This document shows positions 1-7,518 of a DNA stretch of 12,322 bases, one piece after another. Source of the stretch: Verrucomicrobiota bacterium (GTDB lineage Bacteria > Verrucomicrobiota > Verrucomicrobiia > Limisphaerales > CAIQOK01); assembly GCA_025363535.1 (NCBI GenBank), contig JANYDP010000319.1, positions 1-12,322 on the forward strand. The letters are read 5' to 3'. Position numbers and translations under genes: made by a program. Every line of letters starts with the position of its first letter. The stretch's first letter is position 1. The notes below the pieces were generated by a model. That model worked only from the letters and a program-made list of their open reading frames with translations, was not told the origin of the DNA and ran no database searches.

Positions 1-434
1 ATGGCGGTGGTGATGGTGAACAGCACGAAACCCATCTTGGAAAAATGTCCGGCTGTGAACGCCAGCGCACTGTAAGCCCGCGCGCCGTAGCCGAAGCGCT
101 TTTCAAAATACTCATACGCGCTCATCCCGACGGCGTGGCGGAAAAAGGCGATGAGGGTGGTGCCGACCACGAGCAGCACGCCCACCGCCATGAAGCCGGG
201 CACGAGCTGATTCCAGTTCTCCTTGTAGGCCGCGCCGGGATACGCGATGAACGTGATGCTGCTGATGATGGTGGCAAAAATGGAAAGCCCCATCGCCCAA
301 TGCGGAATGGAGCGGCGCGCGACGAAGTAGGCTTCGGTCGTGGTCTGCCGCCGCGCGAACTTCAAGCCGATGAGCGCCACGCCCACGAAGTAAAGCGCGA
401 TGACCAGCAAGTCCAGCCAGCGAAGGGAGTTCAT
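1..434 (-). CDS. Sodium:solute symporter family protein, N-terminal part (cut by window edge)
   Basis: Only the first 144 residues lie in the window; the 3' end continues beyond position 1. The protein starts MNSLRWLDLLVIALYFVGVA and shows hydrophobic segments near residues 8-26, 47-68, 78-98 and from about 125. The stretch around residues 33-60 (TTTEAYFVARR, then SIPHWAMGLSIFAT and a serine/threonine-rich helix) is typical of the SSS family, which couples import of sugars, sialic acid, amino acids or other solutes to sodium. The ATG lies 4 bases after the stop of the sialidase-like gene, so the two are almost certainly co-transcribed. A glycan-derived sugar such as sialic acid is a reasonable but unproven substrate. 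No Shine-Dalgarno sequence is visible. Confidence 0.85.
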   Translation of the reverse strand, partial: MNSLRWLDLLVIALYFVGVALIGLKFARRQTTTEAYFVARRSIPHWAMGLSIFATIISSITFIAYPGAAYKENWNQLVPGFMAVGVLLVVGTTLIAFFRHAVGMSAYEYFEKRFGYGARAYSALAFTAGHFSKMGFVLFTITTA

Positions 435-438
435 GCGC

Positions 439-2352
439 TTATTGTTTTTCGGCAGACGCAGGCGCGCGGGCTTCGGTCCGCTTCGACGTTCCTTGCTCTG
501 AGGCGTTGGCAGGTGCGGACGCGTTTGACTGCTCGTTTGTTGAAGCGGCATGAACGCCGCGTTCCTCAGCCAAAACGCCATTCACGAAATGCCCGGAGAA
601 TTTCAACGTGCCGTCTTCATTCCAATGGCGCACCAGTCCGTCGGCCACCAGTCCAAAAAAGCTGCGGGGCAGATCGCGCGCCTCGGGTTTCGTGTTCCAG
701 GTGGATTCAATTCGTTTGGTGCCGTTGGGCCAGTAATGCGTCCAGACGCTCGTGTGATTTTGCAAATCATGATTCCAACTCCACACCTTGGCACCCGTCG
801 GCGACCAGAAAATCTCCGGGCCGGACTTGCGGCCGGCAACGTAGGCAACTTCATGCTGCCGGTGGCCGTTTTCGTAAAAGGTGGTTTGCGTGCCTTCCAA
901 AAGGTAGCGGCCGTTCGGGCAAATCCGCGCGCTCCACATGATCCGCAGCCCGCCGCGAGGAAAGTTTTCGCTGAACTTGCGCATCTCGCCGCCGTCGGTT
1001 TCGGGAGCCAGATCGCCCGCGTCGGAAAAAATCCACGCCTCGTTCAACTCGTAGTGCAGGCAGGGCTGCGTGACGGTCGTGAGAATGTGGATGACACCGT
1101 TCGCACCCTGACGTGCGGTGACGTAACCGAGCGTGGGATGATTCGTGCGCTGATGGCCGGGGAGTTGTACTGGCAACGGCTTGATATGCCACGTCGCGCC
1201 CTGGTTGGTCGAGAGCGCGACGAAACAACTGTCGCCGAATTGCCAGTCCTTCGGCGCGGGCCGGTCGGCTTTGTGCAGATAGGATTCGCCGACATAAAGC
1301 AGATTGCCCGACGCGAGTCGGCTGAGCGACGGACGTTGCGCGGTGCCGAGTGGCGGAAACGCGGAGGGAAAACTTTCACTCCAACTCGCGCCGAAATTCG
1401 TCGAGATGTTTTGGGGCAACCACCCGTTGGTCGAGGCGTTTTTTCCGCCGATGGAAAGCAACTTGCCCTGGTCATTCAGCGGAACAATCACGGAATGTCG
1501 CGCGCCCGTGCGCCCGCCCATGTCATGCCAGTGAACGCCATCGTCCGCGCTGCGCCAGAGAAAACTCGAAGCCTCCACGCCGTCCATCGCGAAATAGATC
1601 GCGCCGTTCATTGCACGAAACGCGCTGGTGATTGGCTGTGCCGTGTAATTTTCCGCCGGGTGATCCAACTGCGGCAACGACAAAGTCCAGGTCGCGCCGT
1701 TGTTGGTGGAGGTGGCCTGTTTGAACGGAACCGAGTCGGACAGCCCGCGTCCGCCACCGAAAAAACGGATCGTGCCGTGGTCGTTCCAGAGCAGTCCAGA
1801 CTGGTCGTTGTAATTTTCAAATTTGAAAAACAGTTCCGGCAGATCCCAGTCCTCCGCGCCGTAACGCAGTCGCGCCTGGATGAATGAAGTCGAGGGATCC
1901 GCCTCCGCCTTGCCTGGCGGCGTGCTGAAATAAACTGCGAGCGCATCGCCGTTCGGCAGGATTTCAAAACCCGGCGAGTGGTTGTGCGTGAAGACATTGG
2001 CGTCCAGCCCGGTCAGCGCCGCATCCAGATTGGTCGCGTTCTCCGGCGGCACCGGCAGGGCGAAGCGCACGGTGAAATAAGGGGTTTTAGAATCCGGGCC
2101 GAGTAGTGCGGGCGCGGTGCCTTGTTTCACGACGGATTGGTTGAACGGCAGCTCGGACAAACCCGACGCTTCGATGGTGAGGGCGAGCTGATTCGTGGAC
2201 GTGTTAACTGTGTGGTTGGTTCCCAGCGCAAAGCCAGCGGCGCGTACGCGGAGGGTTTGCGTCTCGGCTCGCGTAGGCGTAGTCAGGAACAGCGCCAGTA
2301 AACTGGCGAGGACGGTGAAGGCGCGGGGCGCAGATGATTTATTGATAAGCAT
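439..2352 (-). CDS. Secreted sialidase-like BNR-repeat protein with C-terminal MORN-like repeats
   Basis: The frame is open from 2433, but I place the start at 2352 because the protein then begins MLINKSS, followed by a hydrophobic core and TRA-ET, a convincing signal peptide of about 29 residues; the length is 637 aa. Four Asp-box (BNR) motifs of the S-x-D/N-x-G-x-T/S-W type occur near residues 215-222 (STNNGATW), 268-275 (SADDGVHW), 317-324 (STNFGASW) and 381-388 (STNQGATW), as in six-bladed sialidase propellers. A stretch of roughly residues 480-595 has short Y/F-x-x-G-x-x repeats (FYENGHRQ, YWPNGTKR, HWNEDGTLKFSG) like MORN/YwqK-type repeats. The tail is Ala/Ser/Glu-rich low complexity. 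I could not identify the catalytic Arg triad or a RIP motif, so it may be a non-sialidase BNR enzyme. It is followed directly by the symporter gene. Confidence 0.72.
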   Translation of the reverse strand: MLINKSSAPRAFTVLASLLALFLTTPTRAETQTLRVRAAGFALGTNHTVNTSTNQLALTIEASGLSELPFNQSVVKQGTAPALLGPDSKTPYFTVRFALPVPPENATNLDAALTGLDANVFTHNHSPGFEILPNGDALAVYFSTPPGKAEADPSTSFIQARLRYGAEDWDLPELFFKFENYNDQSGLLWNDHGTIRFFGGGRGLSDSVPFKQATSTNNGATWTLSLPQLDHPAENYTAQPITSAFRAMNGAIYFAMDGVEASSFLWRSADDGVHWHDMGGRTGARHSVIVPLNDQGKLLSIGGKNASTNGWLPQNISTNFGASWSESFPSAFPPLGTAQRPSLSRLASGNLLYVGESYLHKADRPAPKDWQFGDSCFVALSTNQGATWHIKPLPVQLPGHQRTNHPTLGYVTARQGANGVIHILTTVTQPCLHYELNEAWIFSDAGDLAPETDGGEMRKFSENFPRGGLRIMWSARICPNGRYLLEGTQTTFYENGHRQHEVAYVAGRKSGPEIFWSPTGAKVWSWNHDLQNHTSVWTHYWPNGTKRIESTWNTKPEARDLPRSFFGLVADGLVRHWNEDGTLKFSGHFVNGVLAEERGVHAASTNEQSNASAPANASEQGTSKRTEARAPASAEKQ

Positions 2353-2539
2353 TTTCCACTGTTCGGCTGTCGGAAGAGAGTAAGCCATTGGGAGCGAAAG
2401 AGTCATCTCAAAAGCGCCAAACGTTTTGCGCATAATGCCAGTGTGGTGCGGGAGTGCCGGCGTTGGTTTTGGCTGGCGGATAATTTCCCAAAGGGTCTTG
2501 TCCTCGTGCGGGTGGCCAGGGGGAAAGTCTGGAGGGAGT

Positions 2540-2573
2540 CCGGCTGACGGCTTGCTTGGAATCCGCCAGCCGG
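2540..2573 (-). terminator. Hairpin downstream of the radical SAM gene
   Basis: CCGGCTGACGG at 2540-2550 pairs with CCGCCAGCCGG at 2563-2573, 10 of 11 positions, around a 12-base loop. It begins 9 bases past the radical SAM stop codon on the minus strand. There is no T-run after it, so it may be an mRNA-stabilising hairpin or a dispersed palindrome rather than an intrinsic terminator. The rest of 2353-2581 shows nothing else recognisable. Confidence 0.35.
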
Positions 2574-2581
2574 CGAGGGGG

Positions 2582-3493
2582 CTAAAAGATTTCCGCCTTG
2601 AGTCCGGCTTCCTGGCGCACGGTCTGGGCGATGAGCGACAGTGTTTTCAACGGCAGATGACCGCATTGCCGCTGCCAGGTCGGGCGGGCGGCGGAATAAA
2701 TCTGCACGAGCGAAATCTGCGCGCCCTCGTTCCTCAATTCTTTGAGGCGCTGGGCGTATTGTTGAATCTCGGCGGCGGCGGGCGGTTCGTTGTCAATGGT
2801 CGGGAACAGACTTTGAATGACCACCGGGCGCTGCCGCGCCACCAGCAGCAGGTTCGCCAAGACTTTTTCAAAGGCGATGTCCCGGGGCCGCGCCAGCTTG
2901 TTGAAATAGCCGGGGGTGCCGGCATCCAGCTTGATCCAGATCTCGTCGGACTGGGTGAATTGTGCAAGCCCGCGCTGCACTGGCGGCAGATCCAAGCCGG
3001 CGGCATTGGTCAGCAGGACCATTTTGAAAAACGGAAATTCACTCACCGCCCGGACATGGACGACGGCCTCTACAACCTCGGCGAACTGCGGTGCGAGCGT
3101 GGGTTCGCCGTCACCGCTCAAGGCCACATGTTGCAACCGGAGCAACTCTGCTGGGACGGCTTGGTAACAGGGGCGTTCGCGAAGCCGGCCTTGCAGGACG
3201 CGGGTGAGGGTCGCCTGCAATTCCGCAGTCAACACCTGCACATCCAGTTTCGTTTTGACGGTCGGCGGGGAGCGGTCCACCTCGCAATACAGGCAGTCAA
3301 AGTTGCAGAATTTGTCGGGATTCAGATTGACGCCCACGGACAAGCCGTGCGCGCGGGCCGACACCACCGTATAGACGAAACGCTGGTCATGAAAATCGCG
3401 TGGATGACTGAACGCCGACTGGCGTGCCGGGGCGCGTTTTAATTTTTCCGGCGATGCGCTGGCCGTGACTGGATGATGCAGGGACGTTTCCAC
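2582..3493 (-). CDS. Radical SAM protein (COG0731-like)
   Basis: A 303-residue protein with the radical SAM [4Fe-4S] motif CNFDCLYC (Cys63, Cys67, Cys70), preceded by GLSVGVNLNPDK, which is the usual lead-in in the COG0731 group. SGDGEPTL (residues 126-133) corresponds to the GGE-type SAM-binding motif, and KLDAGTP (188-194) to the family's barrel strand. The enzyme should cleave S-adenosylmethionine to a 5'-deoxyadenosyl radical; the substrate is unknown. COG0731 is named after wyosine synthesis, but most bacterial members are uncharacterised and this should not be called a tRNA enzyme. The start is GTG at 3491-3493, and no ATG lies between it and the cluster motif. It is transcribed away from fucI and stands alone. 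Confidence 0.85.
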   Translation of the reverse strand: METSLHHPVTASASPEKLKRAPARQSAFSHPRDFHDQRFVYTVVSARAHGLSVGVNLNPDKFCNFDCLYCEVDRSPPTVKTKLDVQVLTAELQATLTRVLQGRLRERPCYQAVPAELLRLQHVALSGDGEPTLAPQFAEVVEAVVHVRAVSEFPFFKMVLLTNAAGLDLPPVQRGLAQFTQSDEIWIKLDAGTPGYFNKLARPRDIAFEKVLANLLLVARQRPVVIQSLFPTIDNEPPAAAEIQQYAQRLKELRNEGAQISLVQIYSAARPTWQRQCGHLPLKTLSLIAQTVRQEAGLKAEIF

Positions 3494-3598
3494 AAGGTTG
3501 CCCTAAGCTAGGCCGGTCGAATGAAAGTAGCTTCACACCCTTTGCCCAAATGCGGACATTTATTGGCGGGGGCTGTACCGGCAATTTCCTGATTTTGT

Positions 3599-3626
3599 TT
3601 GAATTCAAAAACCGCTCACCTATTTT
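3599..3626 (+). promoter_or_regulatory. Possible sigma-70-like promoter for fucI
   Basis: TTGAAT (3599-3604) and TATTTT (3621-3626) are separated by 16 bases, in the 179-bp gap between the divergent radical SAM and fucI genes. The match is weak and rests on consensus only; initiation would fall close to the inverted repeat at 3628-3652. Confidence 0.25.
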
Positions 3627-3627
3627 G

Positions 3628-3652
3628 GCGGCTGAATAAATTAAACAGCCGC
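3628..3652. promoter_or_regulatory. Perfect 7-bp inverted repeat in the fucI leader, possible operator
   Basis: GCGGCTG (3628-3634) and CAGCCGC (3646-3652) are perfect inverted copies around an all-A/T 11-base spacer, ending 20 bases before the fucI ATG and just after the candidate -10 box. The position and symmetry fit an operator for a sugar-responsive repressor or a short leader hairpin. No regulator gene is present in the window. Confidence 0.35.
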
Positions 3653-3672
3653 ACCAATCGCCACCAAATTTT

Positions 3673-5466
3673 ATGACCACTCAAAATCCCTTCCCGCTCA
3701 TCGGTTCGCTTCCCAAAATCGGCATCCGCCCCACGATTGATGGACGCCGCAAAGGTGTCCGCGAATCCCTCGAAGGCCAAGTCATGATGATGGCGAAGAA
3801 CGCCGCGAAATTTCTCTCGGCCAACCTGCGCTATCCGAACGGCCAACCGGTCGAGTGCGTCATCGCCGATTCGTGCATCGGCGGCGTGGCGGAATCCGCT
3901 GCGTGCGCAGAGAAGTTTGCGCGCGAAGGCGTCGGAGTTTCGCTCACGGTTACGCCGTGCTGGTGTTATGGCAGCGAGACGATGGACATGGACCCGCTGA
4001 TGCCCAAGGCCGTCTGGGGTTTCAACGGCACCGAACGGCCCGGCGCGGTTTATCTCGCTGCCGTGCTGGCCGGGCACAACATGAAAGGTCTGCCTGCGTT
4101 CGGCATTTACGGCCGCGACGTCCAGAACGCCGGTGACTCCACCATTCCCGCCGACGTGCAGGAAAAGCTGTTGCGTTTCGCCCGCGCCGGTCTGGCGGTG
4201 GCGATCATGCGCGGCAAAAGTTATTTGTCCATCGGCGGCGTTTCGATGGGCATCGCCGGTTCCATCGTCGAGCAATCCTTCTTTGAAAGCTTCCTCGGGA
4301 TGCGCGTCGAGTGCGTGGACATGACCGAGATTCTCCGCCGCGTGGAGGAGAAGATTTACGACGAACAGGAATTCACCCGCGCCTACGCTTGGACGCGCAA
4401 GCACTGCATCGAAGGCAAGGATTGGAATCCACCCAAGCTCCGCCGCGACGCCAAGCTCAAGGACAAGGAATGGGAAATGGTCGTCAAGATGACGATGATC
4501 GCGCGCGACTTGATGGTCGGCAATCCCCGGCTCGCCCAGCTCGGTTTCGGCGAGGAAGCGCTCGGACACAACGCCATCGCGGGTGGTTTTCAGGGCCAGC
4601 GGCATTGGACGGATCATCTGCCGAACGGCGATTTCATGGAGGCCATGCTCACGTCGTCCTTCGACTGGAACGGCATTCGTCCGCCGATGATGTTCGCGAC
4701 GGAGAACGACTGCCTCAACGGCGCGTGCATGTTGTTCAGCTATCTGCTCACGAACACCGCACAGATTTTCGCCGACGTGCGGACGTATTGGAGTCCCGAA
4801 TCCGTGAAGCGCGCGACGGGCGTGAAGCTCACCGGCAAAGCCGCCGGCGGCCTGCTGCACCTGATCAATTCCGGTGCGGCCACGCTCGATGGTTCCGGCC
4901 AGCAATCGCGCAACGGCAAACCGGCGATGAAACCTTTCTGGGAAATCTCCGAAGCCGAAGCCGCGAAATGTCTCAAGGCCACATCCTGGCCGCCGGCGAT
5001 TTACGAGTACTTCCGCGGCGGCGGCTTCTCGTCGTGCTATCTCTCGAAGGGTGGGATGCCGATGACGATGTCGCGCATCAGCCTGGTGAAAGGTCTCGGA
5101 CCCGCGCTGCAAATTGCCGAAGGCTGGTCGGTGGATCTGCCGGCGAAGGTTCACCAGGCGCTCGACGAGCGCACGAACCCGAGCTGGCCGACGACGTGGT
5201 TTGCGCCGAACGTGACGGGGTCGGGCGCGTTCCGCGATGTCTATACCGTGATGAACAACTGGAGCGCGAACCACGGTTCGATCAGCTACGGACATGTGGG
5301 CGCGGATTTGATTTCGCTCGCCTCGATGCTGCGGATTCCCGTGGCGATGCACAACGTGGCGGAGGAAAAAATCTTCCGTCCGAGTTCGTGGAATCTGTTC
5401 GGCGCGCTGGAACCGCAAGCCGCTGATTACCGTGCGTGCGCGAACTTCGGGCCGGCCTACGGTTGA
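3673..5466 (+). CDS. fucI: L-fucose isomerase
   Basis: A 597-residue protein, close to the 591 aa of E. coli FucI and colinear with it as I recall that sequence. It isomerises L-fucose to L-fuculose (and often D-arabinose to D-ribulose) in the cytoplasm as a Mn2+-dependent enzyme. Recognisable blocks are LPKIGIRPTIDGRRKGVRES (residues 13-32), TVTPCWCYGSETMDMDP (92-108), WGFNGTERPGAVYLAA (115-130), GGVSMGIAGSIV (188-199) and GFQGQRHWTDHLPNGD (305-320). The metal and catalytic residues are conserved: Glu344 (ATEND), Asp368 (FADVRTYWSPE) and His534 (ANHG), matching E. coli Glu337, Asp361 and His528. No other fucose gene is adjacent. The last 37 codons recur at 5964-6074, so the present 3' end may be a replaced copy. 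Confidence 0.97.
   Translation: MTTQNPFPLIGSLPKIGIRPTIDGRRKGVRESLEGQVMMMAKNAAKFLSANLRYPNGQPVECVIADSCIGGVAESAACAEKFAREGVGVSLTVTPCWCYGSETMDMDPLMPKAVWGFNGTERPGAVYLAAVLAGHNMKGLPAFGIYGRDVQNAGDSTIPADVQEKLLRFARAGLAVAIMRGKSYLSIGGVSMGIAGSIVEQSFFESFLGMRVECVDMTEILRRVEEKIYDEQEFTRAYAWTRKHCIEGKDWNPPKLRRDAKLKDKEWEMVVKMTMIARDLMVGNPRLAQLGFGEEALGHNAIAGGFQGQRHWTDHLPNGDFMEAMLTSSFDWNGIRPPMMFATENDCLNGACMLFSYLLTNTAQIFADVRTYWSPESVKRATGVKLTGKAAGGLLHLINSGAATLDGSGQQSRNGKPAMKPFWEISEAEAAKCLKATSWPPAIYEYFRGGGFSSCYLSKGGMPMTMSRISLVKGLGPALQIAEGWSVDLPAKVHQALDERTNPSWPTTWFAPNVTGSGAFRDVYTVMNNWSANHGSISYGHVGADLISLASMLRIPVAMHNVAEEKIFRPSSWNLFGALEPQAADYRACANFGPAYG
5356..5466 (+). repeat. Direct repeat, copy A: last 37 codons of fucI
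   Basis: The functional 3' end of fucI, from the GTG codon of HNVAEEKIF to TGA. It aligns without gaps to 5964-6074, 96 of 111 bases identical, including an unbroken identical run of 39 bases in the middle. Copies A and B flank the DUF4160/DUF2442 pair and lie 608 bp apart. Confidence 0.9.
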
Positions 5467-5473
5467 AAAGCTT

Positions 5474-5674
5474 ATGGGAAAAATCCGTCGCGCGGGTTAC
5501 ATCTTGGAATGGTTTATCGGCGATCATCAACCTCGCCACATTCATGTCTATGACAGCAAGCGCCGGTTGTTAGGGCGGCTGGATTTGAACCGGATGACGG
5601 GCGTTGAAGGTTGGACACCGGATCGAAAGTTGATTAAGCTCGTTCAGGAATTGTTAAGCGAAGGCCGTCTATGA
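5474..5674 (+). CDS. DUF4160 domain-containing protein
   Basis: A 66-residue protein starting MGKIRRAG, with the DUF4160 signature WFIGDHQPRHIHVYDSKRR at about residues 13-31, where the paired histidines of PRHIHV are nearly invariant in the family. Its function is unknown. I chose the ATG at 5474, 7 bases after the fucI stop, rather than the in-frame ATG at 5432, which would overlap the fucI end and add 14 residues absent from the domain. Its stop overlaps the next start as ATGA, so it is translationally coupled to the DUF2442 gene. DUF4160 and DUF2442 genes are commonly neighbours in bacterial genomes and are sometimes discussed as toxin-antitoxin-like, without proof that I know of. Confidence 0.85.
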   Translation: MGKIRRAGYILEWFIGDHQPRHIHVYDSKRRLLGRLDLNRMTGVEGWTPDRKLIKLVQELLSEGRL

Positions 5675-5964
5675 AAACATCTGTGCAACTCAAGAAGCCC
5701 TACGGCAAAGCCGCTTTCTCGCGAGTGCGCCACGCCCGCTATCTCGGCTGGGAAAATGCCTTCGATGTCGAGTTTGAGGATGGCCTCTGTTTTCTGGAAC
5801 CGCACGCCACCATCCGCAAGGCCAACAAGATTGCCGCCAAAGCCACGCCCGTCAGCGTCGAAGTGGATGACGATCTCGGGAGCCATTTCAAAGTCACCTA
5901 CGACAACGGTCAGATCGCCGAAGTCTCCTGGGCTTTCATCCGTGAACTGCCGCCCAAGCAATAG
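5671..5964 (+). CDS. DUF2442 domain-containing protein
   Basis: A 97-residue protein. The core ARYLGWENAFDVEFEDGLCF (residues 23-42) and the acidic middle part resemble the DUF2442 fold, a small beta-rich domain whose usual pattern is a tyrosine or leucine run, then F-x-DG, and a later L/V-rich strand. It starts at an ATGA overlap with the DUF4160 stop; AAGG lies a few bases upstream and may be a weak ribosome binding site. Its function is unknown; in many genomes this domain accompanies DUF4160, and the pair probably acts together. The TAG stop is immediately fused to the second copy of the fucI tail: the G of TAG is the first base of the repeat. Confidence 0.75.
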   Translation: MKTSVQLKKPYGKAAFSRVRHARYLGWENAFDVEFEDGLCFLEPHATIRKANKIAAKATPVSVEVDDDLGSHFKVTYDNGQIAEVSWAFIRELPPKQ

Positions 5965-6074
5965 TGGCAGGGGAAAAAATCTTCCGGCCGAGTTCGTGGA
6001 ATCTGTTCGGCGCGCTGGAACCGCAATCCGCCGACTACCGCGCGTGCAAGAACTTTGGGCCGATTTATGGGTGA
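5964..6074 (+). pseudogene. Duplicated 3' fragment of fucI (copy B)
   Basis: Translates in the fucI frame as a second C-terminal tail (GEKIFRPSSWNLFGALE, then DYRACKNFGPIYG and TGA) with no start codon or upstream part. Compared with the fucI end at 5356-5466, 15 of 111 bases differ; 8 of the 12 changed codons are synonymous, so the two tails diverged while both were under coding constraint, before being placed next to each other. Its ACKNFGPIYG ending looks closer to E. coli FucI (ACQNYGPLY) than the ending now attached to fucI, so this may be the original tail displaced by insertion of the DUF4160/DUF2442 cassette. Confidence 0.85.
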
Positions 6075-6137
6075 AACGGCACTACGCCTGTTGAACTTGC
6101 CGCTTGAGGCTTCAACGCAATCGAAGATAATAGCGAC

Positions 6138-6578
6138 GTGAAAGTTTACACAGCAGAAATCAAACACGGCGATTGTTTGGATGTCTTGGCCGGTTATGCT
6201 GACAATACATTTGATTTGATTGTCACTTCGCCACCGTATGCCGATAAGCGCAAGAATACTTATGGCGGAGTCGCACCAGACAAATACGTGGAATGGTTTA
6301 TCCCACGCAGCAAACAGTTTTTGCGCGTCCTCAAACCAACCGGCACTTTCATCCTGAACATCAAAGAAAAAGCGGAGAATGGAGAACGACACACGTTTGT
6401 CCTTGAATTGATTTTGGCACTCCGCAAACAAGGTTGGCTTTGGACGGAAGAATTTATTTGGCACAAAAAAAATTGTTATCCCGGCAAATGGCCGAACCGT
6501 TTTCGTGATGCGTGGGAACGCTGTTTGCAGTTTAACAAAACTCGCCATTTCAAAATGAATCAGAAAGCTGCCGCATAA
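6138..6578 (+). CDS. Truncated site-specific DNA methyltransferase, N-terminal half
   Basis: A 146-residue product with a GTG start at 6138. DCLDVLAGYADNTFDLIVTSPPY (residues about 12-34) contains the catalytic motif IV TSPPY of N4-cytosine/N6-adenine methyltransferases, followed by a conserved block ending at about residue 140 (LKPTGTFILNIKEK, then WTEEFIWHKKNCYPGKWPNR). Family members of this order normally run to about 300 residues, with the target-recognition part and the SAM-binding motif (D-P-F-x-G-S-G) in the second half; both are missing. The reading frame ends with KMNQKAAA and TAA, two bases before the next start. The product therefore should not methylate DNA. Base composition becomes clearly AT-richer than fucI here, suggesting horizontal origin. 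Confidence 0.82.
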   Translation: MKVYTAEIKHGDCLDVLAGYADNTFDLIVTSPPYADKRKNTYGGVAPDKYVEWFIPRSKQFLRVLKPTGTFILNIKEKAENGERHTFVLELILALRKQGWLWTEEFIWHKKNCYPGKWPNRFRDAWERCLQFNKTRHFKMNQKAAA

Positions 6579-6579
6579 T

Positions 6580-7512
6580 ATGAGTTACGAGCGCAAAATG
6601 CTTGAGCAGTTTGCAATGCCAACGCAGATAGAAGTTGAGCAAGCATTACTTCGGGCGCTTCTTAAACACGGCGGAGTGATAAAAGAGTTTGGTTCCGGGC
6701 AAGAAATTGTAGATGAGATTGCCAATGAGTTCGGGTTAAATAAAAGCCAGCGTTCTGCCTTCTTGGAAACAATCTATCGCAAGGAAAATCGGGTTAAAAA
6801 ATCACTTCTCTGGCATCGCTTGTTATTTCGCGCGGCAGATGCGCTCGCCAGAAATAATTTGGTTACATGCCCGACCCAAACTTTTCAGCTTACCAAGAAA
6901 CGAGAATGGTTGCTGACTGAGAAGGGCTTTGATGATTCGCTTAAGCTATGTAAAATACCGAACGCACGAAAAGAATTTTTACCAACGAAATCTTTTGAAG
7001 TTCAAAAGATCGTCAAAAAGCTTAACGAGTCTCGCAGAACCGAAGATTACGACCCGTTCGACAAAGATAAAAAGACCGTAAAAACAACCAGGGAATCCAC
7101 TTTAAGAACCCGAGGTTTTCGTCAGGCGGTTATTGAAGCATATAGTTGCAAGTGCGCCGTCTGTGGCTTGAAAGTCAGTTCACCAGATACCCTATCGTGG
7201 GAAGTTGAAGCGGCACATATTGTTCCCCATCGTTACAAAGGGCGAGATGATATATTCAATGGGATCGCATTATGCCGATTTCATCATTGGGCATTTGATG
7301 CCGGTTGGTTCACCTTGCAGGACGATTGCAAAATCCAAACCTCACCACTAATTAGCCGCCTGCCGTTTGACTGTGGAAAAATTGAAGGGTATGACTTTTT
7401 CCAAGCTCTCACCAAAACGGGTTTGAAGCTGCGCTTCCCTGATAGGCTTGAGGTTCGGCCACATCAAAACGCGATTCGGTGGCATCGGCAAAATGTTTTC
7501 CCCCGGCCATAA
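6580..7512 (+). CDS. HNH endonuclease with N-terminal winged-helix (Mrr_N-like) domain
   Basis: A 310-residue protein. Residues about 12-117 (MPTQIEVEQALLRALLKHGG onwards, then EIANEFGLNKSQR) resemble the DNA-binding winged helix found at the N-terminus of Mrr-type and other restriction enzymes. Residues 180-245 form an HNH nuclease domain: CAVCGL (Cys192, Cys195), EAAHIVPH with His213 as the likely general base, DDIFNGIALC with Asn227 and Cys232, and FHHWAFDAGWF with His235/His236. All key residues look intact. It lies in a restriction-modification remnant, so it is most likely a restriction endonuclease or a modification-dependent nuclease; its target is unknown. The ATG is 2 bases after the truncated methyltransferase stop. 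No ribosome binding site is visible. Confidence 0.85.
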   Translation: MSYERKMLEQFAMPTQIEVEQALLRALLKHGGVIKEFGSGQEIVDEIANEFGLNKSQRSAFLETIYRKENRVKKSLLWHRLLFRAADALARNNLVTCPTQTFQLTKKREWLLTEKGFDDSLKLCKIPNARKEFLPTKSFEVQKIVKKLNESRRTEDYDPFDKDKKTVKTTRESTLRTRGFRQAVIEAYSCKCAVCGLKVSSPDTLSWEVEAAHIVPHRYKGRDDIFNGIALCRFHHWAFDAGWFTLQDDCKIQTSPLISRLPFDCGKIEGYDFFQALTKTGLKLRFPDRLEVRPHQNAIRWHRQNVFPRP

Positions 7513-7518
7513 AATCCA

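Noticed and set aside
45..1887. Two long plus-strand open frames (298 and 445 residues) opposite the symporter and sialidase-like genes
   Set aside because: No recognisable domain; the opposite strand carries clear membrane segments, a signal peptide and Asp boxes.
3616..5418. 600-residue open frame on the minus strand opposite fucI
   Set aside because: Low-complexity Arg/His/Ala-rich translation that is a shadow of the GC-rich, strongly coding fucI on the plus strand.
5432..5473. Earlier ATG for the DUF4160 gene
   Set aside because: It would overlap the fucI 3' end and encode residues that are only the out-of-frame fucI tail; the ATG at 5474 starts at the domain.
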